A DNA stretch of 64,000 bases. Origin: Posidonia oceanica (taxonomy: Eukaryota > Streptophyta > Magnoliopsida > Alismatales > Posidoniaceae). Shown piece by piece: positions 12,341 through 24,475 of this stretch. Where the stretch lies: positions 94,196,501 through 94,260,500 of the forward strand of contig JAZBRS010000020.1 of NCBI GenBank assembly GCA_037176725.1. The letters run 5' to 3'. The position numbers were made by a program, and so were the translations under genes. The notes under the pieces are model-generated. The model saw only the letters and a program-made list of their open reading frames with translations. It was not told where the DNA came from and made no database searches. Numbering within the stretch: the first letter of the stretch is position 1; every line of letters begins with the position of its first letter.

Positions 12341-13089
12341 CAAGTGATGCAGATACATCAAGAGCCCTTGTTCAACCATCGAGTGGCTCACGCGGATGCA
12401 GAGATCATCTTATCCGCTGCTTGATTTGAGTTTGCTACCATCCAGTGCATACAAGCATATCCAGAACAAAGCCCATCAAGCAAAGCGGACCTTAATCCTC
12501 AACACTTACTTTGAACTCTTGGGACATGATCCAGGAAGACTGGCCACCCACTTATGATGAGTACATTGACACTGATTGGCCCGACAAGGAGACAGTGGAC
12601 TCTCAGATGTTCCAGGACCTAATAGAAGAAAACCAGTCACCCATTTATGATGAGTATACTAACTCAGACTTGTATGACCTACTCAACTCACCGCTCCCAG
12701 CAGCACGAGTAAGAATTGATCCTCCTCCCAAACCGCCCGATCCTACAATAGGACACACTAGGGGTAGTCATGAACACTGTGTTCATGAAGGAGAGATCCT
12801 TTCAGAAACCATCAGTAGTCAGACTTCAAAAGGAGGAGGAAATATGATAGCCTCACTCCAAGACAAAGCCACCAGGGGCACTGTGCAAGAAACGGGTCAG
12901 AATGAGTTCGACTTTGACCCTCTGAAAGCAAGGACTGGGCACAAACCAAAAGAAAGACAAGAATATGTGCCACAAGCACCTGACTACTACATGCCAGGGG
13001 CAGACTTCCGCAGTCACCCCTCAGGTAAGCCCCCTCATCTGGGAAGAGAGGTGCGAAGTTCACTGAACCCGACTGAGGGCAATGGTTGA
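12341..13089 (+). pseudogene. Post-gag linker ORF remnant of A
   Basis: An acidic open frame of 192 codons (12511-13089) with repeats of the type PPTYDEYIDTDW / PIYDEYTNSDL. It sits where Tat elements have the spacer between gag and protease. I recognise no catalytic motif. After it pol is absent and the 3' UTR begins. Confidence 0.55.
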
Positions 13090-15535
13090 TTCAATTAAAA
13101 CTTGTAAATAAGACTTTTTCCTTTCCATACTCTATTTTCCTTTATTATCTTTATTTGTCTCTAATGTTAAGTTAGATTATAAGTAATAAAATAAATAATA
13201 AAAAATGATTGATGAGTGTGGGCTATACCCAACAACTTAAAAGCATTAAGCAAAGTTGCCAAAATATTATCTAAGGTTTCCTAAGCAGAGACCGTGACAC
13301 CTAGGGAAGGTCCAACTACTGGCTGTGACAACCTAAAGGCACCTTTAGATCCGTGGGAGTCACATACAACACACCCTTAATTAGCATGCCAAAATCCAGA
13401 GAGGAACCAAAGACTGAATCCTAGTCGAGGAAAGAAAGTTGCATCCTAAATAGAAAAGGAACTGAACAACTAGGATAACCTCAACCTTGTCTTGTATGCA
13501 CATACACTTGCACGGAGAGGTAAGAGAAAGGCAAGCTCGGAGTAGAGGCTTATGGTACAAACCGCTTGCCAAATAACTTAGAAAGCATCCAGAAAAGATG
13601 GCAGCAGAAACTGCCCAAACAGAGAGGAAAGAAGGCAGCAAAGAAGCTGTCCAAGTGAGGAACAAATGAAAAGAGACAGTAAAAGAAACTGTCCAACTGA
13701 AAGAGGTCAGCAAAGAGCTGTCCAAAGAGTGGAAAAGGAACATGGAAAAAGCTGTCTGTGTGTCTAAAGCATAAATCCTAGAACGACGCATTAAGGACCA
13801 AAGAAAAGAAAGGCAAGTGGAATTCAAGACTTAAGCTAAAGTCAAGAGCTTACTGCACTTCAAACCTCCTCTACCTACCTCACTCACAGGCAAAGGGCAG
13901 GGAACCCTAGAAGTTCAAGGACTGAGTAAATGAAGGAAACAATAATCAAACTAAGGCTAGTATGAGGTCCTAATTTCTCAAAAGACTAGGCATGCTAGAA
14001 GGGATGTTCTCTCACCCTAGATAATACAAGGCAATACTACAAGGTCTTTAAGTAAGAAGGCTACAACCACACTCATCAATCCAAAAACTATCAAAAAATC
14101 AGAAATCCCAAAATACAAAAAATAGAAAATCCAAAATACCAAAAAAATAAAAAATCCCAAAGATCAAAAAATTAGAAAATCCCAAAATTCAAAAAAACTA
14201 GAAAATCCCAAAGTCCGAAAAAATCACAAAATTCAAAAAAATTAGAAAACTCAAGAAAACCAACTAAAGAAGAGCACCATCCACCCTACATATAAGTGAA
14301 AACTTAGTAAGTAGGAAAACTGGAATTAGTTTGGCCGGTGATGCAACAATCATTTCACCTCAGATTTGAAGATAACATCCTACTCAAGCGTCTCTCACGG
14401 CTTGGGTGCGTTCTCTCAACAAAGACATTGCTCATGCAATAATCTTTAGAGCATCTACGGATGACTCACAATCGGCGTCTACTGGGCTCTGATTTTCCCT
14501 CTCCCTGCTAAGGCCAAGACTAATTCCCTCCACCTAGTTCTCAAGTAGTGTTGATTAAGGGATTACTTTATCTCCTATACAAGTATAACTTAGTCAATCG
14601 CCCTATGAACTGGGAAAGGTTTACCTGTGATTACTAACATCTTTTGTTAAGTGTGCAGGTACAAAGCTTACAACACAAAGAATGAGCTCACGCTTAAGGG
14701 GCTCATATAGTGTGCAAAGGCACACCCGCTTTGACTAAAAGGCAAACCCCAGTTTGGCAAAGAAAGGGTTCACTCCCTCACCTGGTTCTTTAATCATAAA
14801 ACTCCTTTATTTGCCAAATCGTGCTGTGGGACGACAGTCCTTTTCTGAGAGTACTGGTCACACTCGAGGACGGAAAACACTTGACCACAACAAATTGCAT
14901 TCATTCATTTTGCATATGTCCATATGGTTTGAGACCAACCGTACCCTGCCAGCCTAACCTAGCATATGGACCATTCATTGCATCGTATGTTGACTTGCAT
15001 TTGCATTTGTTTGCTTGAATCATGCATCCATGCATTTTCTCATATCATTGGAAGTGGAGCACAGACGGAGCCAAATGACCTTCAAGAGTGTTAGAAACCC
15101 TTAGGACATGTGATTCTTTTAGAGCCAACCTAGTTCCTACCTATCCTTCTATCAATTCCAATCCGAGCAAAATCTCAAACAAGATGCCACAAGAGCACTC
15201 CTTTTCGATCGTGTAAGGGTCACGCCCCACGATCTCCTCCTTAGCTTCTGTCCTGTTGAAGTATATCTCTACATGGTTGATAGGTCTTGACATCGGCTGC
15301 GACACATAGCACCGACATGACCCCTCCATGCCTGAGTCTTCAATATGACAGCAATTAATCGAACCACTCGGCCGTTCGGCAATCTCCCGACATCGAGTTA
15401 GTTCACCCCTTCTTCCTTTTTATTTACCTTTCTTCATCCCTAGTGGTGGATTGTTTGAGACGGAGCTCTCCATTTTAGGAAATGCTCAATGGGACATTTG
15501 TTCTTACCTTGGACCTGATCTTGTTCCAAGATCCA
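13090..15535 (+). other. 3' untranslated region of A
   Basis: No coding sequence is supported. It holds a run of small hairpin words (cagcaaagaagctgtcc and variants, 13597-13760), an A-rich tract of aaaatcccaaaa words (14085-14265), and a stretch (14280-15160) that aligns with the minus strand of G at 60920-60600 and 54140-53580. The 6.5 kb gene cassette of G is absent here at about 14665. Confidence 0.8.
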
Positions 15536-15538
15536 CTC

Positions 15539-15552
15539 CAAGGAGGGGCATC
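15539..15552 (+). other. Polypurine tract of A
   Basis: The run aaggaggggcatc directly precedes TGTAGATATC of the 3' LTR. The same core AGGAGGGGCATC or close forms precede the 3' LTRs of B, D and G. Confidence 0.85.
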
Positions 15553-17156
15553 TGTAGATATCCCATTTTAGCATTTCCCAGAGTTCATAGAGGACAAGAA
15601 CTTCTGAGGCACCCAGATCACATAACTAAGGCTTAATAACATATTTTTCTAGAGTTTTCATGATTTGCTTAAAAACAAGGCTTGATTTTACTTGACTCAA
15701 GGTTGTTAGTTGTGGCAGAGCTAACGCACTCAAACTCGTGGCAAGTCCAAGTACCTTGAGCACACTTTATCCCACTCGAATACATGGCAGATTTGAGTTA
15801 AAGAAGATGTTTTTATGATTTCATGAGATCTCTGAAGTATTCGAGCTTTTATCACGTTTCTCTGGATTAAACTTAAAAGACAGGGTTAAAAATACAAAAG
15901 ACTTAGCTAGTTGCCTCCCACAGTGGTGACATAGCCAGATGCCTTTCAGAGGGGCGACTGGACTGTGCAGCTGCTAGGAAGACAGGCGACTAGCACTATT
16001 TCTCTCTCTCCAGCTTAATATCAATATCCTGGGCATTAATATAATATACGGGAATTTTATAAGCTATTATAACATTTTTCCGTAAATCATTGATATTCAT
16101 GTGATTTTCTAGCATTTAATATATGGTATAACACATATATCATAAATAAAATAATCAAAGAACAATCTAAAAATCCTAGGTGGCTTCAAAACAAATATCT
16201 TGATTTTTAACACGTTTTAATGTGCTAATCAAATCCCTAAAATTCAGAATCCAATCCCTTAGAATCTCCTAAAAATCAGAAACAAATATTTTAGTTGCTG
16301 GAATAGTGCTATAGCTAGGCGCCACTATATGCGGTGACTAGCTGACGTGGACTCCGCTGACTTGGTCATGCGGTGTTTCCTTGGCATTTTCCTCTATCTT
16401 TTCAGGAGATATTTGTCCCAGTCGCTCCCTTATGCAGCGACTAACCCTAAAAATCAATGTTCTTCAAGAAACTTCTAGAAACTTCCTAGGGTTGAGCCAC
16501 CCATATCCCACAGACCTATAAAAAGCCTCCGTAAGTTAGTGCACGGGAGGAGGCCAACTTTAAGATTTTAGGGTTTGAGATCCACATTCAGAGAGAGAAT
16601 CATCTTCTAAGAGAGAAACTCTAGCCTTCATCTTCAATCCAAAGAAACCCTAGATCCCAGAGATCACTACATCCCACCTAGATCCTAGAGATCTCGAGTA
16701 TAGCCGGAGCTCCAACCATGCCTCCACTTCCTTACTCCATTGCATACAACATGAGGGTGAAAGGAGTATCTTCCTCTAATCTTTTTTATTTCATTTCATT
16801 ATTGCATTCCTTAACATAGGATCCATAGCATATGCATGCGGGGAACAACCCCCGGTTAGTATTAGATTCACTTGTTCATATTATTCTTTGTCTTTTCTTA
16901 TTATCATTTACTACACACAAACTTATCTAGATCTCTTATTTTCATTTGTTTTGAAAGAAAAGGAAAACGCTCACGTGACACGAGGAAGCCATTGGACGAC
17001 ATCCTGCCGTCGATCTAACGAACCAAGTACCCACATCATCTACATCTCCCTAGGCGCCTTGTCCGCTCATTGATAAGTGGCGATCACAACAAAGTTAACG
17101 ACGTTGTGGAAGCATTGTTATCTTTCATCCAAACACTCTCAAAATCCACATCCACA
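15553..17156 (+). mobile_element. 3' LTR of A
   Basis: Near-identical to 7519-9121 over its whole length (1604 against 1603 bp), with scattered substitutions. TATA box at 16516-16524. It ends CCACATCCACA and is followed by the duplication cacgt. Confidence 0.9.
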
Positions 17157-17161
17157 CACGT
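17157..17161. repeat. Right target-site duplication of A (cacgt)
   Basis: Pairs with cacgc at 7514-7518. Confidence 0.75.
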
Positions 17162-17208
17162 GAGCTTTGGCATCGTGCATGGATGCGCCAATTTTTAGGG
17201 TTACTACA
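17162..17208 (+). mobile_element. Last 47 bp of solo LTR E
   Basis: This piece ends ttactaca and is followed by gctgc, the duplication that flanks the left end of E at 2664-2668. It joins to 7518 once A is removed. Confidence 0.6.
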
Positions 17209-18224
17209 GCTGCCGCTATTGCTGTTGCTGTTGTTGCTGCTACTACTACTATTGCTGGCGGTGGCCTGCTTGGCGAATGCAGAGAGTGCAGGGAAGTTGC
17301 CACTCTGTAGTGAACTCTCCACACGAGCGCCAGCCCGAATCAGTGATGTAAAGGTAGTGACAGGCTGAATGCTAAGCAGAGCCCCAGTGGATGGCTGCGC
17401 ACCTCGGATAACGATCTCGATAGACTCCTCATCAGAGAGTCTATCGCGAACTTGTGAGGCGAGGGCACGCCAATGGCTGACGTACTCCTCGAGCGACTCA
17501 TTGGGATTCTGCTTGGTGGCGACTAGGTCTGCGTGCTTTGGGACCAGATCCAGGTTGAAGGCGTATTGTTCTAGGAATGCCTAACTAAGGTCGTTCCAAG
17601 TCTTGATGGTGGCCATGTCAAGAGAGGTGAACCACTTGAGGGCCGGGCCGGTCAGACTTTTTTGGAACAGGTGGATCAGCAACCTCTCGTCAGCCTGGAG
17701 CTGAGCGAGATCTCCGCAGTACGCCTTCAGATGGGCAATGGGGCAACCCCTACCATTGTATTTGTCAAAATCTGGGATATGGAATTTCGATGGGAGCACC
17801 GCCTTTGGAAAGTAACAGAGGTCCCGAAACTGGTAGGACTGGTGATCAACGCCCCACACTAGACGTAGTGCCTTTTCAAGAACGCCCACCCTATTATCGA
17901 GGGGGTCTGGACTTGTTGCTGAAGGTGATGGGGCAACTGGGGCAGGGATCACATACGCCGACTGGGTCGCACCAAGGTGCTCCTCCGGATCCACCATCGT
18001 GTCGCCTGGTGATGCAACGTGATGATCGGCGTATCCGTGTGTGGGTGCAGTGTATGATGGTATGCATGCTGGGGTAGGAACCTACTGATGCATGGGGTAG
18101 GGGTAGGTAGAGTGCTATGCAGTGGGTGGTGCAGAGTGCTAGAGCAACAGCTACTGCGCAGGCGTGGTGCCGGGCAGCGGGCCTGTGGGGTACTGTGCTC
18201 CAACCAGCCCGAAGGACTGGCCAC
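17209..18224 (-). pseudogene. gag: Gag capsid region of element C
   Basis: Minus-strand gag that aligns with D gag at 50735-51754. It contains MVDPEEHLGAT near 17990, the capsid-like HIPDFDKYNGRGCPIAHL near 17775 and LIHLFQKSLTGPALKWF near 17665. It continues past a TAG stop (17581-17583) into FLEQYAFNLDLVPK and a Ser/Asn-rich tail coded by CTG/TTG runs near 17220. The right end stops at element B after ggccac and resumes at 32418. The left end stops at solo LTR E. This is an old, dead copy. Confidence 0.8.
18220..18224. repeat. Left target-site duplication of B (gccac)
   Basis: A perfect match to gccac at 32418-32422 on the far side of B. Confidence 0.9.
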
Positions 18225-19406
18225 TGTGGATATGGGGTTTTGGAGGAGAAGATGCTCGTTTTATGTCTATTCACTCTTTCTTGAGGTCCCCTTTTTGTAT
18301 CCAACTCCGTCACTCCATAGGTGATGGAATTGGTGTGATCGCCACTCTCGGTTCGCTTTCGCTGGCCCTCGAGACGCCTTGGGAGATGTGATATGGTTGC
18401 AGGTTCAGCTACCTTGGGACAACGCCTGCGTTGCCTAAGGGTGCTCGTGCTTGGTGAGTTTCTTCTTCTTCTTCTTCTTCTTCTTCTTCCTTGTAAAACA
18501 GATTTAAAGATGCAGATTAATAAAGTGTAGTATACGATTCAAAGTAAATAACAAAGTGACATGAAATAAGAAAAGAAAAAGACTTACCACAGGGGTTTTA
18601 GCCCCCCGGTTGCAACTATGTATGAATATGACTAGCTACAACAATATATGAAATAAAATATGATATGCAAGCTATTAAAAAGAAAACCCCTTTTTGATAT
18701 GGGTGGTATGCAATAGAATGCAAGACGCCATTTGCGTGGTTGGAGATGGAAGAGGACTCAAGCTCTCTCAAAACTCTATCAACATAATTGATTTCCACAA
18801 CTTTTCTCTCATAAATTTCCCTCTAAAATTGTGTTCCTCTCTCAAAAAAAAGTCCTTTTACCCTGTGGGGGTACCCCTGCTTTTATAGAAGCAGGAGAGG
18901 AACAAATATTGACACAATGGCCAAGTCAGTAAAATTTCCAATTTAGAGGTATTATAAACTGGAATCCTAGCGTATAATGACCTCCGAGGTACAGCTGCCA
19001 AAATAAAGGAATATTCTCCTAATAAAGGTTGATCAAGTGTCATTAAACTAGTGTTAATTGCCTTGACTGGTCAACAGAATCTAAAGAAGGCAAAAAAAAT
19101 AGATTTCGTATTTGGCCAAATAGAGAAAGTTTGGGCTAATATGGAAGGAAACTGAATTGGATACGTTAAACACTGGTTTTCCAGCTTATAACGTTATACG
19201 CTGGATTTCCAACTTATAACGTTATACATTGGGTTTCCAGCTTATAACGTTAAACACTGGGTTTCCAACTTATAACGACCCAGACTGCCAATTAAGCTTT
19301 TGGAGAGTACTTAAGCTAAGCAAATTGCTTCTAATGATGAGTGGTGCATGATATAGTTCAGTGGTACCTAAAATTGCAAGGGGAGTGCCAAAACAGGGTA
19401 TCTACA
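18225..19406 (-). mobile_element. 3' LTR of B
   Basis: On the minus strand it runs from TGTAGATACCCTG to ATATCCACA. It carries a TATA box (ttttatag, 18881-18888) and a run of words ccagcttataacgttata at 19165-19280 that form short inverted repeats. A CTT microsatellite lies at 18462-18490. Confidence 0.9.
18881..18888 (-). promoter_or_regulatory. TATA box of B 3' LTR
   Basis: The minus-strand motif ctataaaa is also found at 31864-31871 in the 5' LTR. Confidence 0.6.
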
Positions 19407-19421
19407 GATTGCCCCTCCTTG
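19407..19421 (-). other. Polypurine tract of B
   Basis: The minus strand reads aaggaggggcaatc and abuts the 3' LTR. It fixes the element's orientation as minus. Confidence 0.8.
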
Positions 19422-20039
19422 TAGGTGGCTTAGGCACGAAGCTAGCTACAAGGCGAGACGATACCCTCATGTGGTGCTACCTAGGGATCCTAAAAGAAAT
19501 CCAATGCCTGCTGTCACTAGACTTGGACAAGACACAATGAGGGTCGACTAAAGAAACACGGCCAAGGGGATTGCCCAAGGGGAACAGACTAAAGACACAA
19601 CCGCAGGGGTCAAACTAAAAGACACTGCCATGGGGGTTGCCCGCAGGGGTCAAACTAAAGACACTGCCACGGGGGTTGCCCACAAGGGTCAAACTAAAGA
19701 CACTGCCACGGGAGTTGCCCGTAGGGGTCAAACTAAAAACACTACCACGGGGGTTGCCCGCAGGGGTCAAACTAAAAGACATGGCCACAGGGGTTGCTCA
19801 TGGGAGTCAAGCTTAAAAAGATGGATAGCAAATGTTTCCGACGACCATTCAATGCAAATGCAATGCAATGCGTTATGCATGGATACGTGCTGACAGGAAT
19901 GCGAAGGAGGTGAACATGACATGCAATGCATGACCCTAGATAATGAGGTTCCTCCATCACTACCGGCTTTGATTTGTATACTAGGTTGGCTTAGTAATTT
20001 TTCTCACCACCTAAGGCAAACTGATACATGCATGAATGC

Positions 20040-20420
20040 AATTTTGCCATAATCAGGTGCCCTTTCATCAAGTGTAGCCTACACTCTCCACAGGGACCAT
20101 CGTCTTATGATACGTGGGTTGGTGAGCGAGAGGTCCATGATGTTTCCAAGTGTTGGGCAAAGGGGGTTGACCTTTTCTCTGCTAGCTGTGTTGGCTCTAT
20201 TTGTCACAATCAGGCATCCTTTCATTGAATGTTGCCTACATTCTCGACAGAGACCGTCGTCTTGTGACCCGGAATTAGTGAATGATGGGTCCACTAATAC
20301 CGTTGGCTTTATTCGCCAGAATCAAGTGTCCTTTCATCGAATGTTGCCTACATTCTCGATAGAGACCGTCATCTTCTGACCCGGGAGTTAGTGAGTGATG
20401 GGTCCACTAATACCATTGGC
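20040..20420 (+). repeat. Three tandem ~119-bp units in B
   Basis: Units share cctttcatcgaatgttgcc and the ccgtcgtcttgtgacc type. A single similar motif occurs in G near 53900. Confidence 0.7.
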
Positions 20421-20429
20421 TTTGCTTTA

Positions 20430-20760
20430 TTTATCTGGTTGTGCTCCGGGGTACTTTGCCTTGATTACCCAGTCATGCTCCGGGGTCCTTTGCTTTGGTT
20501 ACCCGATTTTGCTCTAGGGTCCTTTGCTTTGGTTACCTGGTTTTGCTCCGGGGTCCTTGCTTTGGTTACCCGATTGTGCTCTAGGATCCTTTGCTTTGGT
20601 TACCTGACTGTGCTCCGGGATCCTTTGCTTTGGTTACCCAGTTATGCTCCAGGGTTCTTGCTTTGGTTACCCGGTTTTACTTTGGGATCCTTTGCTTTGG
20701 TTACCCGGTTATGCTCTGGGGTTTTTGCTTTGGTTACCCAGTTTTGCTCTGGGATTTTTT
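20430..20760 (+). repeat. Tandem ~35-bp units in B
   Basis: About nine copies of tttgctttggttacccg followed by tgctccggggtcc variants. They open several Leu/Phe/Cys-rich frames, which I do not regard as genes. Confidence 0.8.
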
Positions 20761-22192
20761 TTTTTTAAACATTATACGCCTGATATGGTGTGGATAACGT
20801 TATCCACTAAGGTTTCTGTGTCCAACGTCGGAAAGCTGATTTGAACGTTATGTGCCTGATATGGCGCGGATAATGTTATCCGCTGAGTTTTCTGCGTCCA
20901 ACGCCGGAAAGCTGATTTCAACAGTATTGGCTCGTTCATTGCCTCTGAATGATTTTTCTGTACAATCTTGGCAAATTTGTTATTCCATCTAGGGGTTATT
21001 ATCGCCCCTAGTCTAAAGTAAGCATAAAGAAAATAATCAATCATGAAATAAACAACTGAAAATTAGGTTTTGGATAACAAGCTTTGGCCTCAGCTTTGTT
21101 GTCTAAAGATGACATGTCAGACGAGAGACTGTCTCTTCTCAAGATCCTAGTCTTGGCTCGCAGGCGAATACCGAATGTCTGTCCTGAATAGGAGAGGTCA
21201 AGTACGACGCAGAGTCGTAAAATTTCCTAGATTTTTGCATCATCGGCCTTACTTGTTATCATTTTCATGAGGTGATGTTGGTTGGGTAGATTTTACCCTA
21301 CTCACTATTTTTAGATTTTCGCTATTTTTTTGGATTTTCGGTTTTATCATTTTTTGGATTTTTTGTTTTATCATTTTTTTGGATTTTTGGTTTTATCATT
21401 TTTTTGTCATTTTTGGCTTTATCAATTTGTTGGATTTTTTTATCATTTTTTGGGTTTTTGGTTTTACCATTTTTTTTGGATTTTTTTTGTTTTATAATTT
21501 TTTGGATTTTTGTAGGAGAAGAAGAATCTTTCAAGGAGTTGGGAACCAGGAGACCTCATGGTCGGGAAACCTTGATAATCGAATCCCTTATGCATCTTGG
21601 AGCCATGGATACTTCAGGCTTGCTTTAGAGCCTAACAGTCTCTAGACCTAGGCTTCTGCCCCTTGCCTCTTAGTGTACAGTGCAGGATGTGGGTGGAAGG
21701 AAGGTCAATGTCCTATCCTAATATTTTGGCTAAAGATTTGAAGCCTATACCCCTTCCAATTCAAGGTTGATTCCTACTGCGCCTAGTATTTCCCCAGCTT
21801 TTCAGTTTTGACTCTTGGACAGCTTCTTTGCTGCCTTCTTTTCAATTCTCTTTCTTTTCAAGCATGTAGACAGCTTCTTTGCTGTCTTCTTTTCTCTCTT
21901 CTTTTCTGGGTAATTTGGCAAGTATTCTCACCCCATTTAAGTGCTCGGACAATGGATACTTGTTCCTTGACAGACCGAGACACTCTTCTATTTGGTACAC
22001 TCCCCTCTTTTCTGCGCTTCTAAGTTTTGGCCTTAGACGCTTACCCGATTTGTACTAGGGTAACGTGTCTAACTCAAGGGATGTGTGTGGACTTGTTGTT
22101 CATGAACTAGGAGGGGGCTTCTTATGATTTCCCTCTATCTCAGTGTTGGACCATTTTCCCTCCTTCTCCTACAAAGTGTTTGTGAGGTGAGG

Positions 22193-22417
22193 TTAAGGTA
22201 TGACTCTTAGGCTTTGGAAATAGTAGGTCCTCAAGCAGGGGCAACCTAGTGCCTCTGTGTGCATGTCAAGGGTAGTACCGTTTGAGGTGCAGCACATTCC
22301 AGGGATATTCAAGCCTAGTGAATAGGCATTGCCCGGATATGCCTCAACCACCAAGTATGGTCCTTCCCAATTTGGTCTCAGTTTCCCATGCTTGCGTGGA
22401 AGGAAATTTCTTCTCAT
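22193..22417 (-). pseudogene. Integrase C-terminal stub of B
   Basis: The frame holds KLRPNWEGPYLVVEAYPGNA, close to the end of the integrase of G (62030-61900), followed by a decayed tail. Everything of pol upstream is gone, since the linker ORF lies only ~200 bp away. It marks the 3' breakpoint of an internal deletion. Confidence 0.75.
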
Positions 22418-22614
22418 TAAGTTTACACTTTATTGCGTGAAGGGATGTATTTTATTTATGTATTTTTCATGCTTGAACAAGACAAAAGAAAAACAAGAAA
22501 ATAAAGACAAAGTCTATTCACAATAACTAGGGGGGATGCCCCTAGTGTAGCCTCCATCAATAGAGGCCTCTTACTTATGGCTCCCTAACCAGTGTCAAAC
22601 ACGAAATTCGTGCC

Positions 22615-23568
22615 TCATCCTGAGAGAGGAGGGCAGCCTGATGGATGAGCATGGTGCTCTGCCCCTTGCGTCGCAAGCCGCATTAGTTGGGGCATTCTTT
22701 TGATTTTTGGCTTGCGAGCAAAGTTGACCCTATTGATGCACGGAATCCGCTTCTTTAGCATGAGCTTCCATGGACACCATTTCATGGTAGGGATACCCTT
22801 TCCATAAACTGATATGTTAGGAGGCCTAGGTGGATGAGGCAGTAGTTCCTTGATGTAGGAAAGCGTAGTAAGCTCATTTTCTACCCCTAGCTCTGCCGTC
22901 ACAACATCTGGGTTGGATGCTTTTGGTGGCACTGACATTATCTCTTGGTTGGGCTTGGGTACTAGCTCTGGCATGGGCACGGGCTCTAGTACGGGTGCTG
23001 GCTCTGGCATTGGCTCTGGCTCAGGTACGGGCATTGGCAATGGTTCTTGCTCTAGCTCGAGTGCTGGCTCTAGCTCAAGGTCGGGCATTGGCAATGGTTC
23101 TTGCTCTAGCTCGAGTGCTGGCTCTGGCTCAGGGTCGGGCATTGGCAATGGTTCATGCTCTAGCTTGGGTGCTGGCTCTGGCATTGGCATTGGCTCTGGC
23201 TCAGGGTCGGGCATTGGCAATGGTTCTTGCTCTAGCTCGGGTGCTGGCTCTGGCATTGGCTCTGGCTCAGGGTCGGGCATTGGCAATGATTCTTGCTCTA
23301 GCTCGAGTGTTGGCTTTGACATTGGCTCTGGCTCAAGGTTGGGCATTGGCAATGGTTCTTGCTCTAGCTCGGGTGCTGGCTCTGGCATTGGCTCTGGCTC
23401 TGGCTCATGGTCGGGCATTGGCAATATCTTTTTCTTAAAAATGCCCCACATATTTCGACTGCCTTGTAAGAGTGGTGTTTTGACCTCATCTGCATATTTT
23501 ATTGGCTTGCTTGAGGTTGTCAGAAGTTGCTGCCTCCATGTTGGTTGAGCTTGCTGTACTCTTAGCAC
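22615..23568 (-). CDS. Pro/Glu/Met-rich repeat ORF (gag-side linker) of B
   Basis: An open frame of 317 codons with no stop. Residues ~50-210 are tandem repeats of the type [20 protein letters not shown], coded by a ~57-bp unit with variants (22930-23440). The rest is weakly basic with no motif I can name. It sits just after gag, in the position of the Tat gag-protease spacer. The opposite strand is also open (Ser/Gly-rich) because of the repeat, and I regard that as a shadow. The ORF is probably real but of unknown role. Confidence 0.5.
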   Translation of the reverse strand: MLRVQQAQPTWRQQLLTTSSKPIKYADEVKTPLLQGSRNMWGIFKKKILPMPDHEPEPEPMPEPAPELEQEPLPMPNLEPEPMSKPTLELEQESLPMPDPEPEPMPEPAPELEQEPLPMPDPEPEPMPMPEPAPKLEHEPLPMPDPEPEPALELEQEPLPMPDLELEPALELEQEPLPMPVPEPEPMPEPAPVLEPVPMPELVPKPNQEIMSVPPKASNPDVVTAELGVENELTTLSYIKELLPHPPRPPNISVYGKGIPTMKWCPWKLMLKKRIPCINRVNFARKPKIKRMPQLMRLATQGAEHHAHPSGCPPLSG

Positions 23569-24475
23569 CTATGCAGTTGCTGACTCTTGGTATAGTGCTG
23601 GTTGTGGAACTTGGTGCAGTGTTGGCTGTGGCACTTGGTGTAGTGCTAGCTGGACTGGAGTTTGCCATAGACTTGAGATAGGTTGTGGTTGCCTCCATTG
23701 TTGCCTTTTATTGCCATAATAGTTGTTGCACCTTCCTTGAATTTGATTAACCATGGTTTGATCGATGTTATCTTCAATATCATCTTCAATCGGATGTCGT
23801 TCTTCAAGTTCATGGATATTCTCCCAGACAAATGCTGCCACCTCATATAATGCTGAAATGGATGGGCAGTAGGCATTGGCAAGTCCTTTCTTCATTGGTC
23901 CTGTGGTGTTTGCTATCAGCTTTTGGACCATTTGTCTTTCTGGGATTTCTAAGCCTGATCTTGCAGCCATATCTCTCCACCAATTGACATATGTGAACCA
24001 GTCTTCGCTTGGTTCCATCATTTCGTTTGCCAAGTCGAGGAAGGTTGGCTTGGGCTCGACCTTATACTAGTACTTGAGCAGGAAGTTTTCTTGAATCTGC
24101 TTGAAACTGCTTAATTCTTCCTTGCTTAGTGACATGAACCACTCCATGGGCTCTCCTTCAAGGAAATAGAAGAACAGGTGGATAAGGAGCCCTAAGTCAT
24201 GGCAGTAAGGCGCGGCTTCCATTTGGAACCTCATAATGTGACTTTGTGGTTCCATCAAATCTAGGCATTTTTGGATACTTGAAGCCCGGAGGTAGCCGAA
24301 AAGGAGGGAACTTGCCCATATTGAAGGAAGGTGGAGTTTGAGTGTTAACTCCTAGTGCGCTGAGCATCTTCCCCATTTCTGCCAAGTCGGTGCTGCCTAT
24401 CTGAGTTGCTTGAGCATTTGAATTTGTAGCCTGAGGGAACATTCTGGTTGACTGGAGAATAGTGGGTTGACTCAT
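23569..24475 (-). pseudogene. gag: Gag of element B, frameshifted
   Basis: Three overlapping segments make one gag. An N-terminal part ends KYPKMPRFDG (24475-24240), a middle has LIHLFFYFLEGEPMEWF (24258-24067), and a C-terminal part has WWRDMAARSG and KKGLANAYC (24033-23569), followed by Asn/Gln-rich repeats. The order matches gag of A (KLRKYSG, FFQSLEGEALGWF, RWRDMAARS). The joins need a frameshift near 24240 and another near 24060. It lacks an obvious cysteine knuckle. Confidence 0.8.

Larger units (their letters stand above)
7519..17156 (+). mobile_element. Complete gag-only Tat-type LTR retrotransposon A (9.6 kb)
   Basis: Two LTRs of 1603 and 1604 bp in direct orientation, a primer binding site, a Tat-type gag, a polypurine tract and a 5-bp duplication with one mismatch define the whole element. 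No protease, RT, RNase H or integrase is present between gag (ending about 13089) and the 3' UTR, so it would depend on a helper. G is the likely autonomous relative, because the 3' UTR and LTR of A align with those of G. A sits inside solo LTR E. The LTRs differ at scattered bases and gag carries stops, so it is not young. Confidence 0.9.
19422..22192 (-). other. 3' untranslated region of B, repeat-rich
   Basis: No gene is supported. It holds a tandem run of cagggg-tcaaactaaa words (19540-19810), three decayed ~119-bp units (20040-20420), a run of ~35-bp units with tttgctttggttaccc (20430-20760), an 18-bp palindrome (20790-20807), a T-rich tract with tttttggattttt words (21300-21515) and hairpin words cagcttctttgctg (21815-21895). 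The last two also occur in A and G. Confidence 0.7.

Noticed and set aside
20391..20844. Leu/Cys/Phe-rich membrane-like frames
   Set aside because: They are coded by the ~35-bp tandem repeat and open in three phases.
22913..23548. 211-codon Ser/Gly-rich frame on the plus strand
   Set aside because: Shadow of the Pro/Glu/Met repeat ORF on the minus strand, which continues gag of B.
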